A DNA stretch of 53,991 nt from an uncultured Prevotellaceae bacterium (GTDB lineage Bacteria > Bacteroidota > Bacteroidia > Bacteroidales > Bacteroidaceae): the NCBI GenBank assembly GCA_900319385.1, contig ONOG01000017.1, forward strand, positions 1-53,991, written 5' to 3'. Both the position numbers and the translations under genes were made by a program. Below are positions 1-8,911 of the stretch, one piece after another (position 1 is the stretch's first letter; every line of letters begins with the position of its first letter). Below the pieces are notes generated by a model. It was not told the DNA's origin, did no database searches, and worked only from the letters and a program-made list of their open reading frames with translations.

Positions 1-1
1 A

Positions 2-472
2 GAGTTGACCATCTATGGCAGTCAGAAAGGCTATCCAGAGCATCTTAGGCTTGTACGATTCTTCGATGAGGAGCAAGGTCGTGAGTTCATGTTCCTGACC
101 AACGCAATGGAACTGACTGCTCTACAGGTTGCTGACCTTTACAAGAATCGCTGGCAGATCGAGCTGTTCTTCAAGTGGCTAAAGCAACACCTCAAGATTA
201 AGAAATTCTGGGGCACCACCGAGAATGCTGTCAGGATACAGATTTTCTCTGCCATCTGTGTCTACTGCCTCGTTGCCATTGTGCAGCATGATATGCGACT
301 GGATAGAAGCACTTATGAGGTACTGCAAATCCTCAGCATGTCACTTACTGACACAACGCATCTGAGAGATCTCTTCGACAAAACTATATTCAAAAATGAC
401 AAAGACCGAAGCAAGACCGAAGCGGTTCGTGAGAACCTAATTTATTTAATTTTTAAATTTGTCCATTTTTAG
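2..472 (+). CDS. IS4-family transposase, C-terminal part (cut by window edge)
   Basis: This is the 3' part of a DDE transposase gene; the frame is open through the left edge, so the N-terminus lies outside the window. The visible part contains YKNRWQIELFFKWLKQ, which fits the Y-x2-R-x3-E-x6-K signature that carries the catalytic Glu in IS4-family enzymes. The hydrophobic C-terminal half (IFSAICVYCLVAIV) is also usual for the family. The stop (470-472) sits inside a small hairpin, TGTCCA (460-465) with TGGACA (473-478), so the coding region runs to the IS end, as in many compact elements. The left inverted repeat is not visible, so the exact IS cannot be named and intactness cannot be judged. 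Confidence 0.85.
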   Translation, partial: ELTIYGSQKGYPEHLRLVRFFDEEQGREFMFLTNAMELTALQVADLYKNRWQIELFFKWLKQHLKIKKFWGTTENAVRIQIFSAICVYCLVAIVQHDMRLDRSTYEVLQILSMSLTDTTHLRDLFDKTIFKNDKDRSKTEAVRENLIYLIFKFVHF

Positions 473-478
473 TGGACA

Positions 479-832
479 CTAGTGATCTCTATTATTAAAC
501 GTTATCGAATCTTCATACCATGTTGTCCAGTAGGTATCACTTTTGCCATCATTATATTGCGCGTTATATTCATTTTCGTTTATATGCTTGTGAAGACATT
601 CCTCTGAACAATACGTAGAGCATCCATTTATAACAAACCCTTCAATCATAGGTTTGCCACATTCCTCACAAATACGGAAGCAATCTAATTGTTCAGACAA
701 CAATGTCCAAAATTCCACATCATCTTTACACGAAAGAATGCCTTCACCAAACTCATCCCATAATTCAGGTGTATGCCTGCATTCCTCTGCGAGAAACATG
801 TAAACATCTTTATTTGTATAATCTTTCATCAT
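479..832 (-). CDS. Small cysteine-rich (zinc-ribbon-like) hypothetical protein
   Basis: A 117-aa acidic protein of unknown function. The middle carries a Cys pattern, ICEECGKPM then STYCSEECLHKH, that looks like a treble-clef or zinc-ribbon site; this is read from spacing only. The rest is rich in acidic and aromatic residues, with no signal peptide or membrane segment. Two adjacent ATGs (832 and 829) open the frame. The stop codon at 479-481 lies right at the presumed end of the IS4 element, so the original C-terminus may have been replaced when the IS inserted. Codon use is AT-rich compared with the housekeeping genes downstream. I do not recognise a family, and no partner gene is adjacent. 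Confidence 0.6.
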   Translation of the reverse strand: MMKDYTNKDVYMFLAEECRHTPELWDEFGEGILSCKDDVEFWTLLSEQLDCFRICEECGKPMIEGFVINGCSTYCSEECLHKHINENEYNAQYNDGKSDTYWTTWYEDSITFNNRDH

Positions 833-1154
833 TTTCTATCTACCATTCACCTTAACGACAAGATACTTTGGAATCAGAAATACAGAGTTCTAAGCCATGT
901 TGAATATAATGACTGCACACTTAGCGACCTTACAGGATATTTAACCTACCTCTCCTGCAGGACACTTGCCAGTTTTATCCTTTTCAACATGTATATCTTT
1001 TATTCGAATCATAATTGCCAAACCGACAAAATTAACTATAATGATGTGCAAAGTTATCAAAAATCCATGAGAGTAGCGATTATTACCAAAAGAAAAAAAC
1101 AGAGAAAATGTAAAAACGGGAGATTCTGCACGGATAGAAAAACACAAACGAAGA

Positions 1155-1838
1155 TGAAGTTAGTTGCATTTTTGACAACTAAGGGAGTGGGAGGAAGTAG
1201 GCTGAGAATCGCGTAGAAGTAAGCGGCTGAACTTGCGGTCGCAAATAACGCAAGCAGGAGGGGCAAAACTGAGGGGGATGAACGGTGCTGGGCCGTTGCG
1301 TTGTCGGCAGTCGGCGGTTTCAGCGTCGGCAAACGGCGGTCTGACGGTCGGCAGACGGCGGTCTGACTGACCCTCAAACGGCGCTTCACAGACTCCCAGA
1401 CGGCGCTTTGACCGACACTTAAACGGCGGTCTGACGGTCGGTAAACGGTGCTCTGACTGACCCTCAGACGGCGCTTTCCAGACTCTCAGACGGCGGATTG
1501 ACTGACCCTCAAACGGCGCTTTCCAGACTCTCAAACGGCGCTCTGATGACAGTCTGGGGGCACTCTGCCGATGTTCAGAAAGCGGAATCTACATGCAGAA
1601 ATCGCATATTCGTCATATAAAAACCATAAAATGACGAAAAGAAAATCACAAACAACTGATAATTAAGCGGTTAAGAAAATTAAAGCTGGTATAGCTTTTT
1701 CTGTGTTTTTCCGTGATTTCTGTGCGACAAATGTACGATTTATGGGCGAGGGATTTCTATTTCGTCCGAATTTCTCCCACAAAAAAAGGGTGCTGAAATG
1801 TTAAATTCAGTGTTTTTTTAACATAAAACACAAATCAA
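1155..1838. repeat. Dispersed non-coding repeat element, copy 1
   Basis: The gene-free stretch 833-1890 is mostly this element; 833-1150 shows nothing recognisable. Its left part (AAGTTAGTTGC near 1156, CTGAGAATCGC near 1202, a CGCAAGCA block near 1250), a central array of ~22-bp repeats, and its right part (GTGTTTTTCCGTG near 1700, CTCCCACAAAAA near 1777, GCTGAAATGTTAAA near 1792, TTTTAACATAA near 1816) recur in the same order at 12806-13630. No frame across it looks coding. No terminal inverted repeats or target-site duplication could be defined by eye, so the limits are approximate. Confidence 0.65.
1298..1556. repeat. Degenerate ~22-bp tandem repeat array (about 11 units)
   Basis: Units of 21-23 bp centred on AAACGGCGCTCTGAC or AGACGGCGGTCTGAC follow one another with no unique spacers, e.g. 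from 1321 CAGCGTCGGCAAACGGCGGT then GACGGTCGGCAGACGGCGGT. Unit length is not a multiple of three and drifts, which argues against translation. The same unit forms the array at 12958-13152. Confidence 0.8.
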
Positions 1839-1890
1839 GCCTTGCACAACACAATGACTCTTTCGGGACATAGTTCCCTACCCAAGCCCC

Positions 1891-2811
1891 TCATTCCTTA
1901 CTGATGATGAAGCGGAGGGAGGAGGGACGTACTTTGATGTGGATGGGGGTGAGGGGCTTCTCGCTGAGCAGACGTCCGTCGAGGCTGATGGAGGCTTTGC
2001 CCAGCTGGAGCAGGTCGGCAAAGCGGATGCGGGAGGGATGGACGTTGCTGAAATTGAGGAATTTACCCTTTCCAAGAAGCCAGAATCCATGGAAAAGGTG
2101 GAGAAGCGTGGGGGCTGTGATGACAGACATGTCGAGCATCCCGTTGTAGGGGACGGCGTTGGGGGTCTGTCCGTAGCCAGTCGTATTACCGATGCAGACC
2201 GACATGACGTCCTGGGTTAGGGTCTCGATGTCGGTCTTGAGGCTAATATGGAAGGATTTGCGCTCGAAAATCTGTCCGATGAAGACGGGGATGAGCGAGA
2301 GTCGCTTCGAACCGATGCGACGGAGCCAGCGGTTGGTGAGTCCGACGAGTTTGGCACCAAGGCCAATATTGACGCAGTTGAGGAAATAGCGGGTGAAGTA
2401 TTGTCCGTCGGCGTCGGTGTAGTCGCACTGACCTACGTCGATGAGGCGTGTGCGGCGCGAGATGATGTTGTCGATGGCCTGTTGATAGTTGTCGGAGGGT
2501 ATGTCCCAGAAAGAGGCGAAGTCGTTGCCGATGCCATAGGGAATGACGCCGAAGGCGAAGTCGTCGCTGAGGGGTTCGGAGGAGATGATACCGTTGAGTC
2601 CGTCGTTGAGCACACCGTCGCCCCCCACGAGCACGACGGTCTTGTAGCCCTGGGTACAGAGCATACGGGTGAGCCGCTCGACGCTGCCCTCCCCGTCCGA
2701 CTGCATGGAGTCGTACTCGATGCCCTTGGCTTCGAGGTAGGCTTGCATCTGTGCCCATCGTTTACGTGCTTTGTAGGACTGAACGCCTACGACTATTCCC
2801 CAACGGTCCAT
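1891..2811 (-). CDS. Diacylglycerol/lipid kinase family protein (YegS/DgkB-like)
   Basis: A 306-aa cytosolic protein of the DAGK catalytic family, which uses ATP to phosphorylate diacylglycerol or related lipid alcohols, feeding phospholipid turnover. The nucleotide-binding signature VVLVGGDGVLNDGLNG lies near residues 80-95, followed by the family's second conserved block, FGVIPYGIGNDFASFW, near 115-130. The length matches the usual ~300 residues. The ATG at 2811 opens the protein directly at a plausible first beta strand (MDRWGIVVGV). It is alone on this strand: pfkA ends about 145 bp upstream, with two copies of the G-rich palindromic repeat in between. The exact lipid substrate cannot be read from sequence. 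Confidence 0.88.
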   Translation of the reverse strand: MDRWGIVVGVQSYKARKRWAQMQAYLEAKGIEYDSMQSDGEGSVERLTRMLCTQGYKTVVLVGGDGVLNDGLNGIISSEPLSDDFAFGVIPYGIGNDFASFWDIPSDNYQQAIDNIISRRTRLIDVGQCDYTDADGQYFTRYFLNCVNIGLGAKLVGLTNRWLRRIGSKRLSLIPVFIGQIFERKSFHISLKTDIETLTQDVMSVCIGNTTGYGQTPNAVPYNGMLDMSVITAPTLLHLFHGFWLLGKGKFLNFSNVHPSRIRFADLLQLGKASISLDGRLLSEKPLTPIHIKVRPSSLRFIISKE

Positions 2812-2833
2812 TGGAAAGTGAAAAATTAAAGAC

Positions 2834-2940
2834 CTCTCCCAGCCCCTCCAACAGAGGGGTGAGCCGAGGTTACTGATGTATAGTTACTTATATTCATTAG
2901 TTTGGACTCCCCTTCCTTTGGAGAGGTTGGGGAGATCGTA
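2834..2940. repeat. Two copies of the CCCCTCC/GGAGGGG intergenic palindrome
   Basis: CTCTCCCAGCCCCTCC with AGAGGGGTGAG (2836-2864) and CTCCCCTTCCTTTGGAGAGG with TTGGGGAGA (2908-2937) face each other between the lipid kinase and pfkA. They belong to the family also seen near 26115, 30290, 38435, 41625, 43952, 44095 and 49868. Confidence 0.6.
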
Positions 2941-2955
2941 GGATATAGGAAGGTG

Positions 2956-3933
2956 CTATATGGACAGTTCGTCGAGCACCTTGATGAGGTTGAGGTTCAT
3001 GGGCTTGTCGCTGCGGATGGCGTCGGCGAAGGGGATGTAGATGACTTCGTCGTTGCGAATGCCTATCATCACGTTGCGCTGTCCGTCGAGGATGGCGTCA
3101 ATGGCTCCACTGCCCAGACGGGTGGCGAGGATGCGGTCGCGGGCCGAAGGACTGCCGCCACGCTGCAGGTGGCCGAGGATGGACACTCGCACGTCGTACT
3201 GCGGATATTCCTTCTTCACGCGGTCGGCATAGAACATAGCGCCGCACTTGGGACTTTCGCTGACGATGACAATGCTTGAGTTCTTACTCTTGCGGATGCC
3301 GCGTCCGATGAAGTGCTCAAGTTGGTCGGCATCGGTCGAGTCTTCGGGAATGATCGCAGCCTCGGCACCGCTGGCAATGGCTGAGTTCTGTGCCAAGAAA
3401 CCGGCGTCGCGTCCCATGACTTCGACAAAGAAGATGCGTTCGTGCGAGTTGGCGGTGTCGCGAATCTTATCGACACACTCGACAATGGTGTTGAGCGTGG
3501 TGTCGTAGCCAATGGTGAGGTCTGTGCCGTAGAGGTCATTGTCGATGGTGCCTGGCAGTCCGATGCAGGGGACATTGAATTCGTCGGCAAAGATGCGTGC
3601 ACCGGTGAGGGAACCGTTTCCGCCGATGACGACGAGAGCGTCGATGCCTTCGGCTTTCATGGTCTCATAGGCCTGCTGACGGCCTTCGGGCGTGGTGAAT
3701 TCCTTGGAGCGTGCGCTCTTGAGGATGGTTCCGCCACGGGCAATGATGTTGCTGACACTTTCGCTTGTGAAGTCCTTGATGTCGCCGTGGATCAAACCGT
3801 CGTAGCCACGGTAGATGCCCTTCACGCGGAAACCACGACCCAGGGCTGTGCGTGTCACGGCACGAATGGCGGCATTCATGCCTGGCGAGTCGCCACCACT
3901 GGTGAGAATGCCTATACAGTTGATTTTATTCAT
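2956..3933 (-). CDS. pfkA: ATP-dependent 6-phosphofructokinase
   Basis: A 325-aa glycolytic kinase converting fructose 6-phosphate plus ATP to fructose 1,6-bisphosphate in the cytosol. The phosphate-binding loop [14 protein letters not shown] is at residues 11-24, the catalytic motif PGTIDND at 127-133, and substrate-binding blocks [10 protein letters not shown] and [11 protein letters not shown] follow; [15 protein letters not shown] closes the C-terminal half. The Gly in GGNGS (104-108) is the residue that favours ATP over PPi. Asn106 replaces the Asp usual in GGDGS. The frame stays open upstream to 4122, but the ATG at 3933 gives the canonical N-terminus [10 protein letters not shown]. It lies 26 bp downstream of nhaD on the same strand and is probably co-transcribed with it. 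Confidence 0.95.
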   Translation of the reverse strand: MNKINCIGILTSGGDSPGMNAAIRAVTRTALGRGFRVKGIYRGYDGLIHGDIKDFTSESVSNIIARGGTILKSARSKEFTTPEGRQQAYETMKAEGIDALVVIGGNGSLTGARIFADEFNVPCIGLPGTIDNDLYGTDLTIGYDTTLNTIVECVDKIRDTANSHERIFFVEVMGRDAGFLAQNSAIASGAEAAIIPEDSTDADQLEHFIGRGIRKSKNSSIVIVSESPKCGAMFYADRVKKEYPQYDVRVSILGHLQRGGSPSARDRILATRLGSGAIDAILDGQRNVMIGIRNDEVIYIPFADAIRSDKPMNLNLIKVLDELSI

Positions 3934-3959
3934 AATGGATATATTGTTGACGAGTTGTT

Positions 3960-5339
3960 TCAATGGGTGAGCCAGAAGACGAGCATGCCTGCAGCCCATG
4001 CCACGAGCATGCGCCACGAGATGTGGCGGAAATACCAACTGAGGCGGATGCGTTCCACCTCGACCACGGCATGACCTGCCAAAGTGCCTACATAGAGCAG
4101 ACAGCCACCCACCGCACTGCAATAGCTGAGCATCTGCCAGTAGGCTCCGTTCTGCACAAAGTCGGTGCCAGCTCCGGCTGGATCCATGTCAAACATGTTC
4201 ATACCCGCCATGACGAAGGGCACATTATCGACCACACTGCTCATCAAGCCCGTAATGGCTCCGTAGGCATAGACATTGTGAACATATTGCGTGAGCCAGT
4301 GGCAGGCAGCATCGAGCGCGCCACACTCCTTCAAGGCTCCCACGCCAAGGGTGATGCCCAGGTAGTAGAGAATGATCTGAATGCCGATGAACTCGGTGTT
4401 GCGCAGATGGTCACGACGCACAAAGAAGAGGTTACCATTGCTGCGGAACGTGAAGATGCCCTCGACCACCCAGATGAGGGCCAGCACACAGAGTGCACCG
4501 ATGAATGGCGGGAAATGAGTCACGCTGCTGAAGGTCGGGATGCTCCACAGGCCGGCAATGCCCAGCACGAGCATCACACTCTTTTGCCAAGGGGCAAGGA
4601 GGGAATCGTCGCCGCGATATTCGTTCAGGAACGAACGCACCTCGACATTGCCGTACAGAAGCGACGAGAGCAAAAGGTTGAACACCACCATCGTGAGCAG
4701 ACATGGCAGCACAAGCCCCTGTGCAAAGGCCGAAGCCGTCACTACGCCACGCACCCAAAGCATCAGGCTGGTCATGTCGCCAATCACCGTGAAGGCTCCG
4801 CCCAGATTGGCTGCCACCAGAATGGCACAGGCATAAATGATGCGCTGGCGATGGTTGCCCACAATCTTGCCCATGATGCTCAGCATCAGAATGGCTGTGG
4901 TGAGATTATCGACATTGGCAGATATCAAGAAAGTCAGCAGGGTGAGAATCCACAGAAAGCGCTTGCTGCTGCGCATTCGGAGCCAGCGTATGAGCGAGTC
5001 GAACACGCCGTTGTTGTGCATCACCTCCAGAATGGTGTTGGTGGCGATGAGGAATAGGATGACCGAGCAAGCCTCGATGACGTAGCGCATCATGACATGG
5101 TTGGCGACGAAATAACCCACCGTCAGCCCCGTAGTCTGCTCCGTCTGCTGGAACTCAGCATATTCGTCGGCATGCATCAACTGCAGATAGTCGCCCGACT
5201 GAAAGACATAGAGCACCCACACCGTCACGCCGCAGAACATCGCCACGGCTGCACGGTTGATGTGGTTCACCTGTCCCGTACTCATGAGCAGATACCCTGT
5301 CAGGAGCACAGCGACAATGATAAGCGTCATCATTAACAT
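3960..5339 (-). CDS. nhaD: NhaD-type Na+/H+ antiporter
   Basis: A 459-aa inner-membrane protein with about a dozen hydrophobic segments, of the ion-transporter superfamily branch that holds NhaD sodium:proton antiporters, which use the proton gradient to export Na+ or Li+. Typical conserved stretches are visible: [38 protein letters not shown] and [19 protein letters not shown] in the first half, and [20 protein letters not shown] in the second; the two NVDNLT / VDNVP elements mark the inverted-repeat core. The ATG at 5339 is preferred; a TTG at 5345 is also in frame but less likely. pfkA follows after 26 bp. Ion specificity is inferred from family, not shown. Confidence 0.85.
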   Translation of the reverse strand: MLMMTLIIVAVLLTGYLLMSTGQVNHINRAAVAMFCGVTVWVLYVFQSGDYLQLMHADEYAEFQQTEQTTGLTVGYFVANHVMMRYVIEACSVILFLIATNTILEVMHNNGVFDSLIRWLRMRSSKRFLWILTLLTFLISANVDNLTTAILMLSIMGKIVGNHRQRIIYACAILVAANLGGAFTVIGDMTSLMLWVRGVVTASAFAQGLVLPCLLTMVVFNLLLSSLLYGNVEVRSFLNEYRGDDSLLAPWQKSVMLVLGIAGLWSIPTFSSVTHFPPFIGALCVLALIWVVEGIFTFRSNGNLFFVRRDHLRNTEFIGIQIILYYLGITLGVGALKECGALDAACHWLTQYVHNVYAYGAITGLMSSVVDNVPFVMAGMNMFDMDPAGAGTDFVQNGAYWQMLSYCSAVGGCLLYVGTLAGHAVVEVERIRLSWYFRHISWRMLVAWAAGMLVFWLTH

Positions 5340-5406
5340 AGGCAAAGCATATTAAAAAGAAAAAGCCCCCACCCCGTGTCGGGGAGGGGACGTCCCCTGC
5401 TTAAAG

Positions 5407-5479
5407 AGCGGCAGACGAGGCTCGAACTCGCGACCCTCAGCTTGGGAAGCTGATGCTCTACCAACTGAGCTACTACCGC
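5407..5479 (-). tRNA. tRNA-Gly (anticodon CCC)
   Basis: A full cloverleaf on the minus strand: acceptor arms GCGGTAG (from 5479) and CTGCCGC (5408-5414), D-arm AGCTCAGTTGGTAGAGC, anticodon arm TCAGC-TTCCCAA-GCTGA with CCC at the anticodon, and T-arm GGTTCGAGCC-like GAGTTCGAGCCTC. The 3' CCA is not encoded. A minus-strand TAACTTTG (-7 element) lies upstream at 5536-5543. Confidence 0.96.
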
Positions 5480-5535
5480 GTGTCATTTTTCGTTTTTTGC
5501 ACGACCTGACACGTGCAGGTCTTACAAAAACAACG

Positions 5536-5543
5536 CAAAGTTA
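5536..5543 (-). promoter_or_regulatory. Promoter -7 element of tRNA-Gly
   Basis: TAACTTTG on the minus strand matches the Bacteroidota -7 consensus TAnnTTTG and lies 56 bp before the tRNA 5' end. No clear TTTG sits at the -33 position. Confidence 0.5.
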
Positions 5544-5586
5544 GAAAGAATTTCGGAAAGGGAAAAGCAGTTTGGGACTTTTTATG

Positions 5587-5594
5587 TAATTTTG
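5587..5594 (+). promoter_or_regulatory. Promoter -7 element of recF operon
   Basis: TAATTTTG fits TAnnTTTG and lies 56 bp upstream of the recF start. The only nearby TTTG (5571-5574) is too close to serve as the -33 box, so the promoter is tentative. Confidence 0.45.
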
Positions 5595-5650
5595 CATTCA
5601 AAATAGCGACTTTTGCCGTCTGACGGGATAAATATTAAACACTCCAGCCG

Positions 5651-6754
5651 ATGATTCTGACTGATTTGACCATCCTCAACTACAAGAACATTGCCGAGGC
5701 CACCCTCTCGTTCTCGCCGAAGATCAACTGCTTTGTCGGCAGCAACGGTGAGGGAAAGACCAACGTGCTCGATGCCATCTTCTTCCTCTCCTTCACCCGC
5801 AGTGCGACCAACACACAGGACGCACTCAACATCCGTCATGGCGAGGAGATGATGATGCTCTCGGGACGATACGACCTCGACGGGACGGAAGAAGTCATCA
5901 GCTGCGGGCAGCGACTACACCAAAAGAAGGTGTTCCGTCGTGGACAGAAGGCCTACAAACGCATGTCGGAACACATCGGCCTGCTGCCGCTCATCCTGGT
6001 CTCGCCCAACGACAACGAACTGATACTGGGTGGCAGCGAAGAGCGGCGCCGATACATGGACATGGTCATCTCGCAGTATAATCCTACCTACATGACTGCT
6101 CTCCAGCGCTACAACAAGGCTCTCATGCAGCGCAACACTCTCCTGCGAATGGCCTCCGAAGGCGGGACGGTCGATGATTCCCTGATGGGAGCCTACGAAC
6201 AGATGATGGCTGACGAAGGGGAATATATATATAAGGAACGCTCACAATTCATCGACCAACTCATCCCCGTCTTCCAGCGCTACTACGACCGCATCTCGGC
6301 AGGGCATGAGGAGGTCAGCCTCAACTATACCAGCCATTGTCAGCGTGGAGCCTTGCTCGACGTCATCCGAAACGACCGTCACCGCGACCTCGCTGTCGGC
6401 TATTCGCTCCACGGCATCCACCGCGACGACCTGCAGATGCAGCTGGGTGGATTCCCCATCAAGAAGGAAGGCTCGCAAGGGCAGAACAAAACCTACCTCA
6501 TCAGCCTGAAGCTGGCACAGTTCGACTTTCTCTGCCAAACAGGCAGCCACACGAAACCGCTGTTGCTACTCGACGACATCTTCGACAAGCTTGATGCCAG
6601 GCGCGTTTCACAGCTCGTAGCACTTGTTGCCGAGGATGCGTTTGGACAAATCTTCATCACCGACACCAACCGTGAAAATCTGGACAGAATCCTTGAGCAG
6701 TCGAGTGGCAGCTACAAGATCTTTCAGGTGCAGGGCGGCCAAATCACACTCTGA
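5651..6754 (+). CDS. recF: DNA replication and repair protein RecF
   Basis: A 367-aa SMC-like ATPase that binds gapped DNA and, with RecO and RecR, loads RecA at stalled forks. The Walker A loop GSNGEGKTN is near residues 33-41, after the family N-terminus LTDLTILNYKNI. The SPNDNELILGGSEERRRYMD block (~120-140) is the RecF-type lid region. The ABC signature-like QGQNKTYLISLKLAQF and Walker B PLLLLDDIFDKLD lie in the C-terminal third, followed by QIFITDTN. The length is normal for RecF (~360-370). The DciA-like gene begins 3 bp after the stop, so the two share a transcript. Confidence 0.96.
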   Translation: MILTDLTILNYKNIAEATLSFSPKINCFVGSNGEGKTNVLDAIFFLSFTRSATNTQDALNIRHGEEMMMLSGRYDLDGTEEVISCGQRLHQKKVFRRGQKAYKRMSEHIGLLPLILVSPNDNELILGGSEERRRYMDMVISQYNPTYMTALQRYNKALMQRNTLLRMASEGGTVDDSLMGAYEQMMADEGEYIYKERSQFIDQLIPVFQRYYDRISAGHEEVSLNYTSHCQRGALLDVIRNDRHRDLAVGYSLHGIHRDDLQMQLGGFPIKKEGSQGQNKTYLISLKLAQFDFLCQTGSHTKPLLLLDDIFDKLDARRVSQLVALVAEDAFGQIFITDTNRENLDRILEQSSGSYKIFQVQGGQITL

Positions 6755-6757
6755 GTC

Positions 6758-7048
6758 ATGCGAAAATCCAACACCGAACCGCTTAGCAATATCATCCACC
6801 GTTTTCTTCGTGAAGAGGGACTGGAGACACCGCTCAACCAGCATCGCCTCATCCGCTCCTGGCAGGAAGTGATGGGCCAGGGCATCATGCGCTACACGGG
6901 CGACATCTTCATCACCAACCAGACGCTGCATGTCCAAATCCGTTCGTCAGTGCTGAAGCAGGATTTGATGATGTCACGCGGCAACCTTGTCCAAAAGCTC
7001 AACGAACACGTCGGCGCACAAGTGATTACCGACATCCAATTTCACTAA
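6758..7048 (+). CDS. DciA-like DUF721 protein
   Basis: A 96-aa DUF721 protein. Members related to DciA help load the replicative helicase DnaB in bacteria that lack DnaC, but the short Bacteroidota forms are less well studied, so this role is inferred. The sequence shows the family pattern: a basic N-terminus, LSNIIHRFLREEGLETPLNQ, the conserved W in SWQEVMGQGI, then TLHVQIRSSVLKQDLMMSRG and a final LVQKLNEHVG helix. It follows recF by 3 bp. recF next to a DUF721 gene is a common arrangement and supports a replication role. Confidence 0.85.
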   Translation: MRKSNTEPLSNIIHRFLREEGLETPLNQHRLIRSWQEVMGQGIMRYTGDIFITNQTLHVQIRSSVLKQDLMMSRGNLVQKLNEHVGAQVITDIQFH

Positions 7049-7105
7049 TTTCTGGCACATGTCGCCGGTCGATAAGGGATAAAAATGATTTTTTCAAACT
7101 TTCAT

Positions 7106-7136
7106 TTTGTATTCCGCTCACTTAATCGTAACTTTG
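7106..7136 (+). promoter_or_regulatory. Bacteroidota-type promoter for PPi-phosphofructokinase
   Basis: TTTG at 7106-7109, a 19-bp spacer and TAACTTTG at 7129-7136 match the -33/-7 consensus, 55 bp upstream of the start codon. Confidence 0.7.
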
Positions 7137-7191
7137 CACACGGTTTGACAGAACTCAGACAACTATTTCATCATCAATCAATATTCAATCA

Positions 7192-8835
7192 ATGGAAAAA
7201 AGCTATTTGCAGATTGCACGTGCTGCCTACCAGCCCAAGCTGCCCAAGGCATTGCTGGGACCGGTGAAGGCCGTAGAAGGTGCTCCGACACAGTCGGTTG
7301 GCAACCAGGAAGAGATTAAGCGTATGTTCCCCAACACCTACGGCATGCCCGTCATCGAGTTCGAAGCAGGTGAGGCACAGAAGGTGGAACCCTTCAACGT
7401 GGGTGTCATCCTCAGTGGTGGTCAGGCACCTGGCGGCCATAACGTCATCAGTGGTCTGTTCGACGGCATCAAGAGTCTTAACCCCGACTCGCGCCTCTAC
7501 GGATTCATCCTGGGTCCTGGCGGTCTGGTGGATCACAACTACATGGAACTGACTGCCGACATCATCGACGAGTACCGCAACACGGGTGGTTTCGACATCA
7601 TCGGTAGCGGTCGTACGAAGCTGGAGAAAGTTGACCAGTTTGAGAAAGGTATCGAAATCCTTCGCGAGCTGAAGATCAAGGCGCTCGTCATCATCGGTGG
7701 CGACGACTCGAACACCAACGCCTGCGTACTGGCCGAATACTATGCTGCCAAGAAGTATGGCGTACAGGTGATCGGCTGTCCGAAGACCATCGATGGCGAC
7801 CTGAAGAACGAGCAGATCGAAACTTCGTTCGGTTTCGACACCGCCTGCAAGACTTACTCGGAGCTGATTGGTAACATCCAGCGCGACTGCAACTCAGCTC
7901 GCAAATACTGGCACTTCATCAAGCTCATGGGACGTTCGGCCAGCCACATCGCCCTCGAATGCGCCCTGCAGTGCCAACCCAACATCTGCCTTGTCAGCGA
8001 GGAGGTGGAGGCCAAGCAGATGTCGCTCGACGACGTGGTGACCTACATCGCCCAGGCTGTAGCCAAGCGTGCCGAGCAGGGAAACAACTACGGAACGGTG
8101 CTCATTCCCGAAGGCCTCATCGAGTTTATCCCTGCTATCAAGAAGCTCATCGCCGACCTCAACGAAGTGCTCGCCAAGGACGAAGCCAAGCAGTTGGGAC
8201 GTTCGGAGCAGATTGACTTTGTGAAGCAGCACATCTCGGCCGAGAATCTGGCTGTCTTCAACTCACTGCCGACCAGCGTGGCACGCCAGCTGGCACTCGA
8301 CCGCGACCCCCACGGAAATGTGCAGGTCAGCCTCATCGAGACCGAGAAACTGCTTTCGACCATGGTTGGTGCCAAGCTCGACAAATGGAAGAAGGCCGGC
8401 AAGTATGTGGGCAAGTTCGCCACACAGCACCACTTCTTCGGCTACGAAGGCCGTTGCGCTGCTCCGTCGAACTATGATGCCGACTATTGCTACTCGCTCG
8501 GTTTCAATGCCAGCCGTCTGATTGCAGCAGGCAAGACCGGTTACATGTCCATCGTCAAGAACACGACAGCTCCTGCATCCGAATGGATTGCCGGCGGTGT
8601 GCCCATCACGATGATGATGAACATGGAGCGTCGCAACGGCGAGGACAAGCCCGTTATCCGCAAGGCTCTCGTCGAGCTGGACGGTGCTCCGTTCAAATAC
8701 TTCGCCGAGCGTCGCGACGAATGGGCAGAGAAGACGATGTACGTCTATCCTGGTCCCATCCAGTACTTCGGTCCCACCGAAGTGTGCGACCAGCCCACGA
8801 TGACGCTGAAGCTCGAACAGAGCGTTTTCATTTAG
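7192..8835 (+). CDS. pfp: Diphosphate--fructose-6-phosphate 1-phosphotransferase
   Basis: A 547-aa PPi-dependent phosphofructokinase of the long clade. It reversibly interconverts fructose 6-phosphate and fructose 1,6-bisphosphate using pyrophosphate, serving both glycolysis and gluconeogenesis. The first phosphate loop reads [16 protein letters not shown] (~residue 75). The PPi signature [10 protein letters not shown] (Asp in place of the ATP-type Gly) is near 170, and [12 protein letters not shown] near 200. [17 protein letters not shown] and [20 protein letters not shown] follow, as in this clade. It has its own promoter (7106-7136). The ATP-dependent enzyme pfkA is only 3.3 kb away. Confidence 0.95.
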   Translation: MEKSYLQIARAAYQPKLPKALLGPVKAVEGAPTQSVGNQEEIKRMFPNTYGMPVIEFEAGEAQKVEPFNVGVILSGGQAPGGHNVISGLFDGIKSLNPDSRLYGFILGPGGLVDHNYMELTADIIDEYRNTGGFDIIGSGRTKLEKVDQFEKGIEILRELKIKALVIIGGDDSNTNACVLAEYYAAKKYGVQVIGCPKTIDGDLKNEQIETSFGFDTACKTYSELIGNIQRDCNSARKYWHFIKLMGRSASHIALECALQCQPNICLVSEEVEAKQMSLDDVVTYIAQAVAKRAEQGNNYGTVLIPEGLIEFIPAIKKLIADLNEVLAKDEAKQLGRSEQIDFVKQHISAENLAVFNSLPTSVARQLALDRDPHGNVQVSLIETEKLLSTMVGAKLDKWKKAGKYVGKFATQHHFFGYEGRCAAPSNYDADYCYSLGFNASRLIAAGKTGYMSIVKNTTAPASEWIAGGVPITMMMNMERRNGEDKPVIRKALVELDGAPFKYFAERRDEWAEKTMYVYPGPIQYFGPTEVCDQPTMTLKLEQSVFI

Positions 8836-8911
8836 CCAAAAGAGCAATGATAAGCTTTCTTAATCATTGCCTTGGCGAGAAAACGAAGGATGAAATCCAA
8901 CTAAACCCTAC

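Noticed and set aside
1160..1534. Minus-strand frame of 124 codons with repeated RLRVWKAPFEGQS-like peptides
   Set aside because: It is the translation of the 22-bp array; the unit length is not a multiple of three and the second array keeps no matching frame.
1298..1556. CRISPR-like appearance of the 22-bp arrays (also 12958-13152)
   Set aside because: Units abut without unique spacers, vary in sequence and length, and no cas gene is present.
3934..4122. Longer N-terminus for pfkA starting at 4122
   Set aside because: It would overlap nhaD and add a Cys/Arg/His-rich leader; ATG 3933 gives the canonical PFK start.
5340..5345. TTG start at 5345 for nhaD
   Set aside because: An ATG two codons later serves; nothing supports the TTG.
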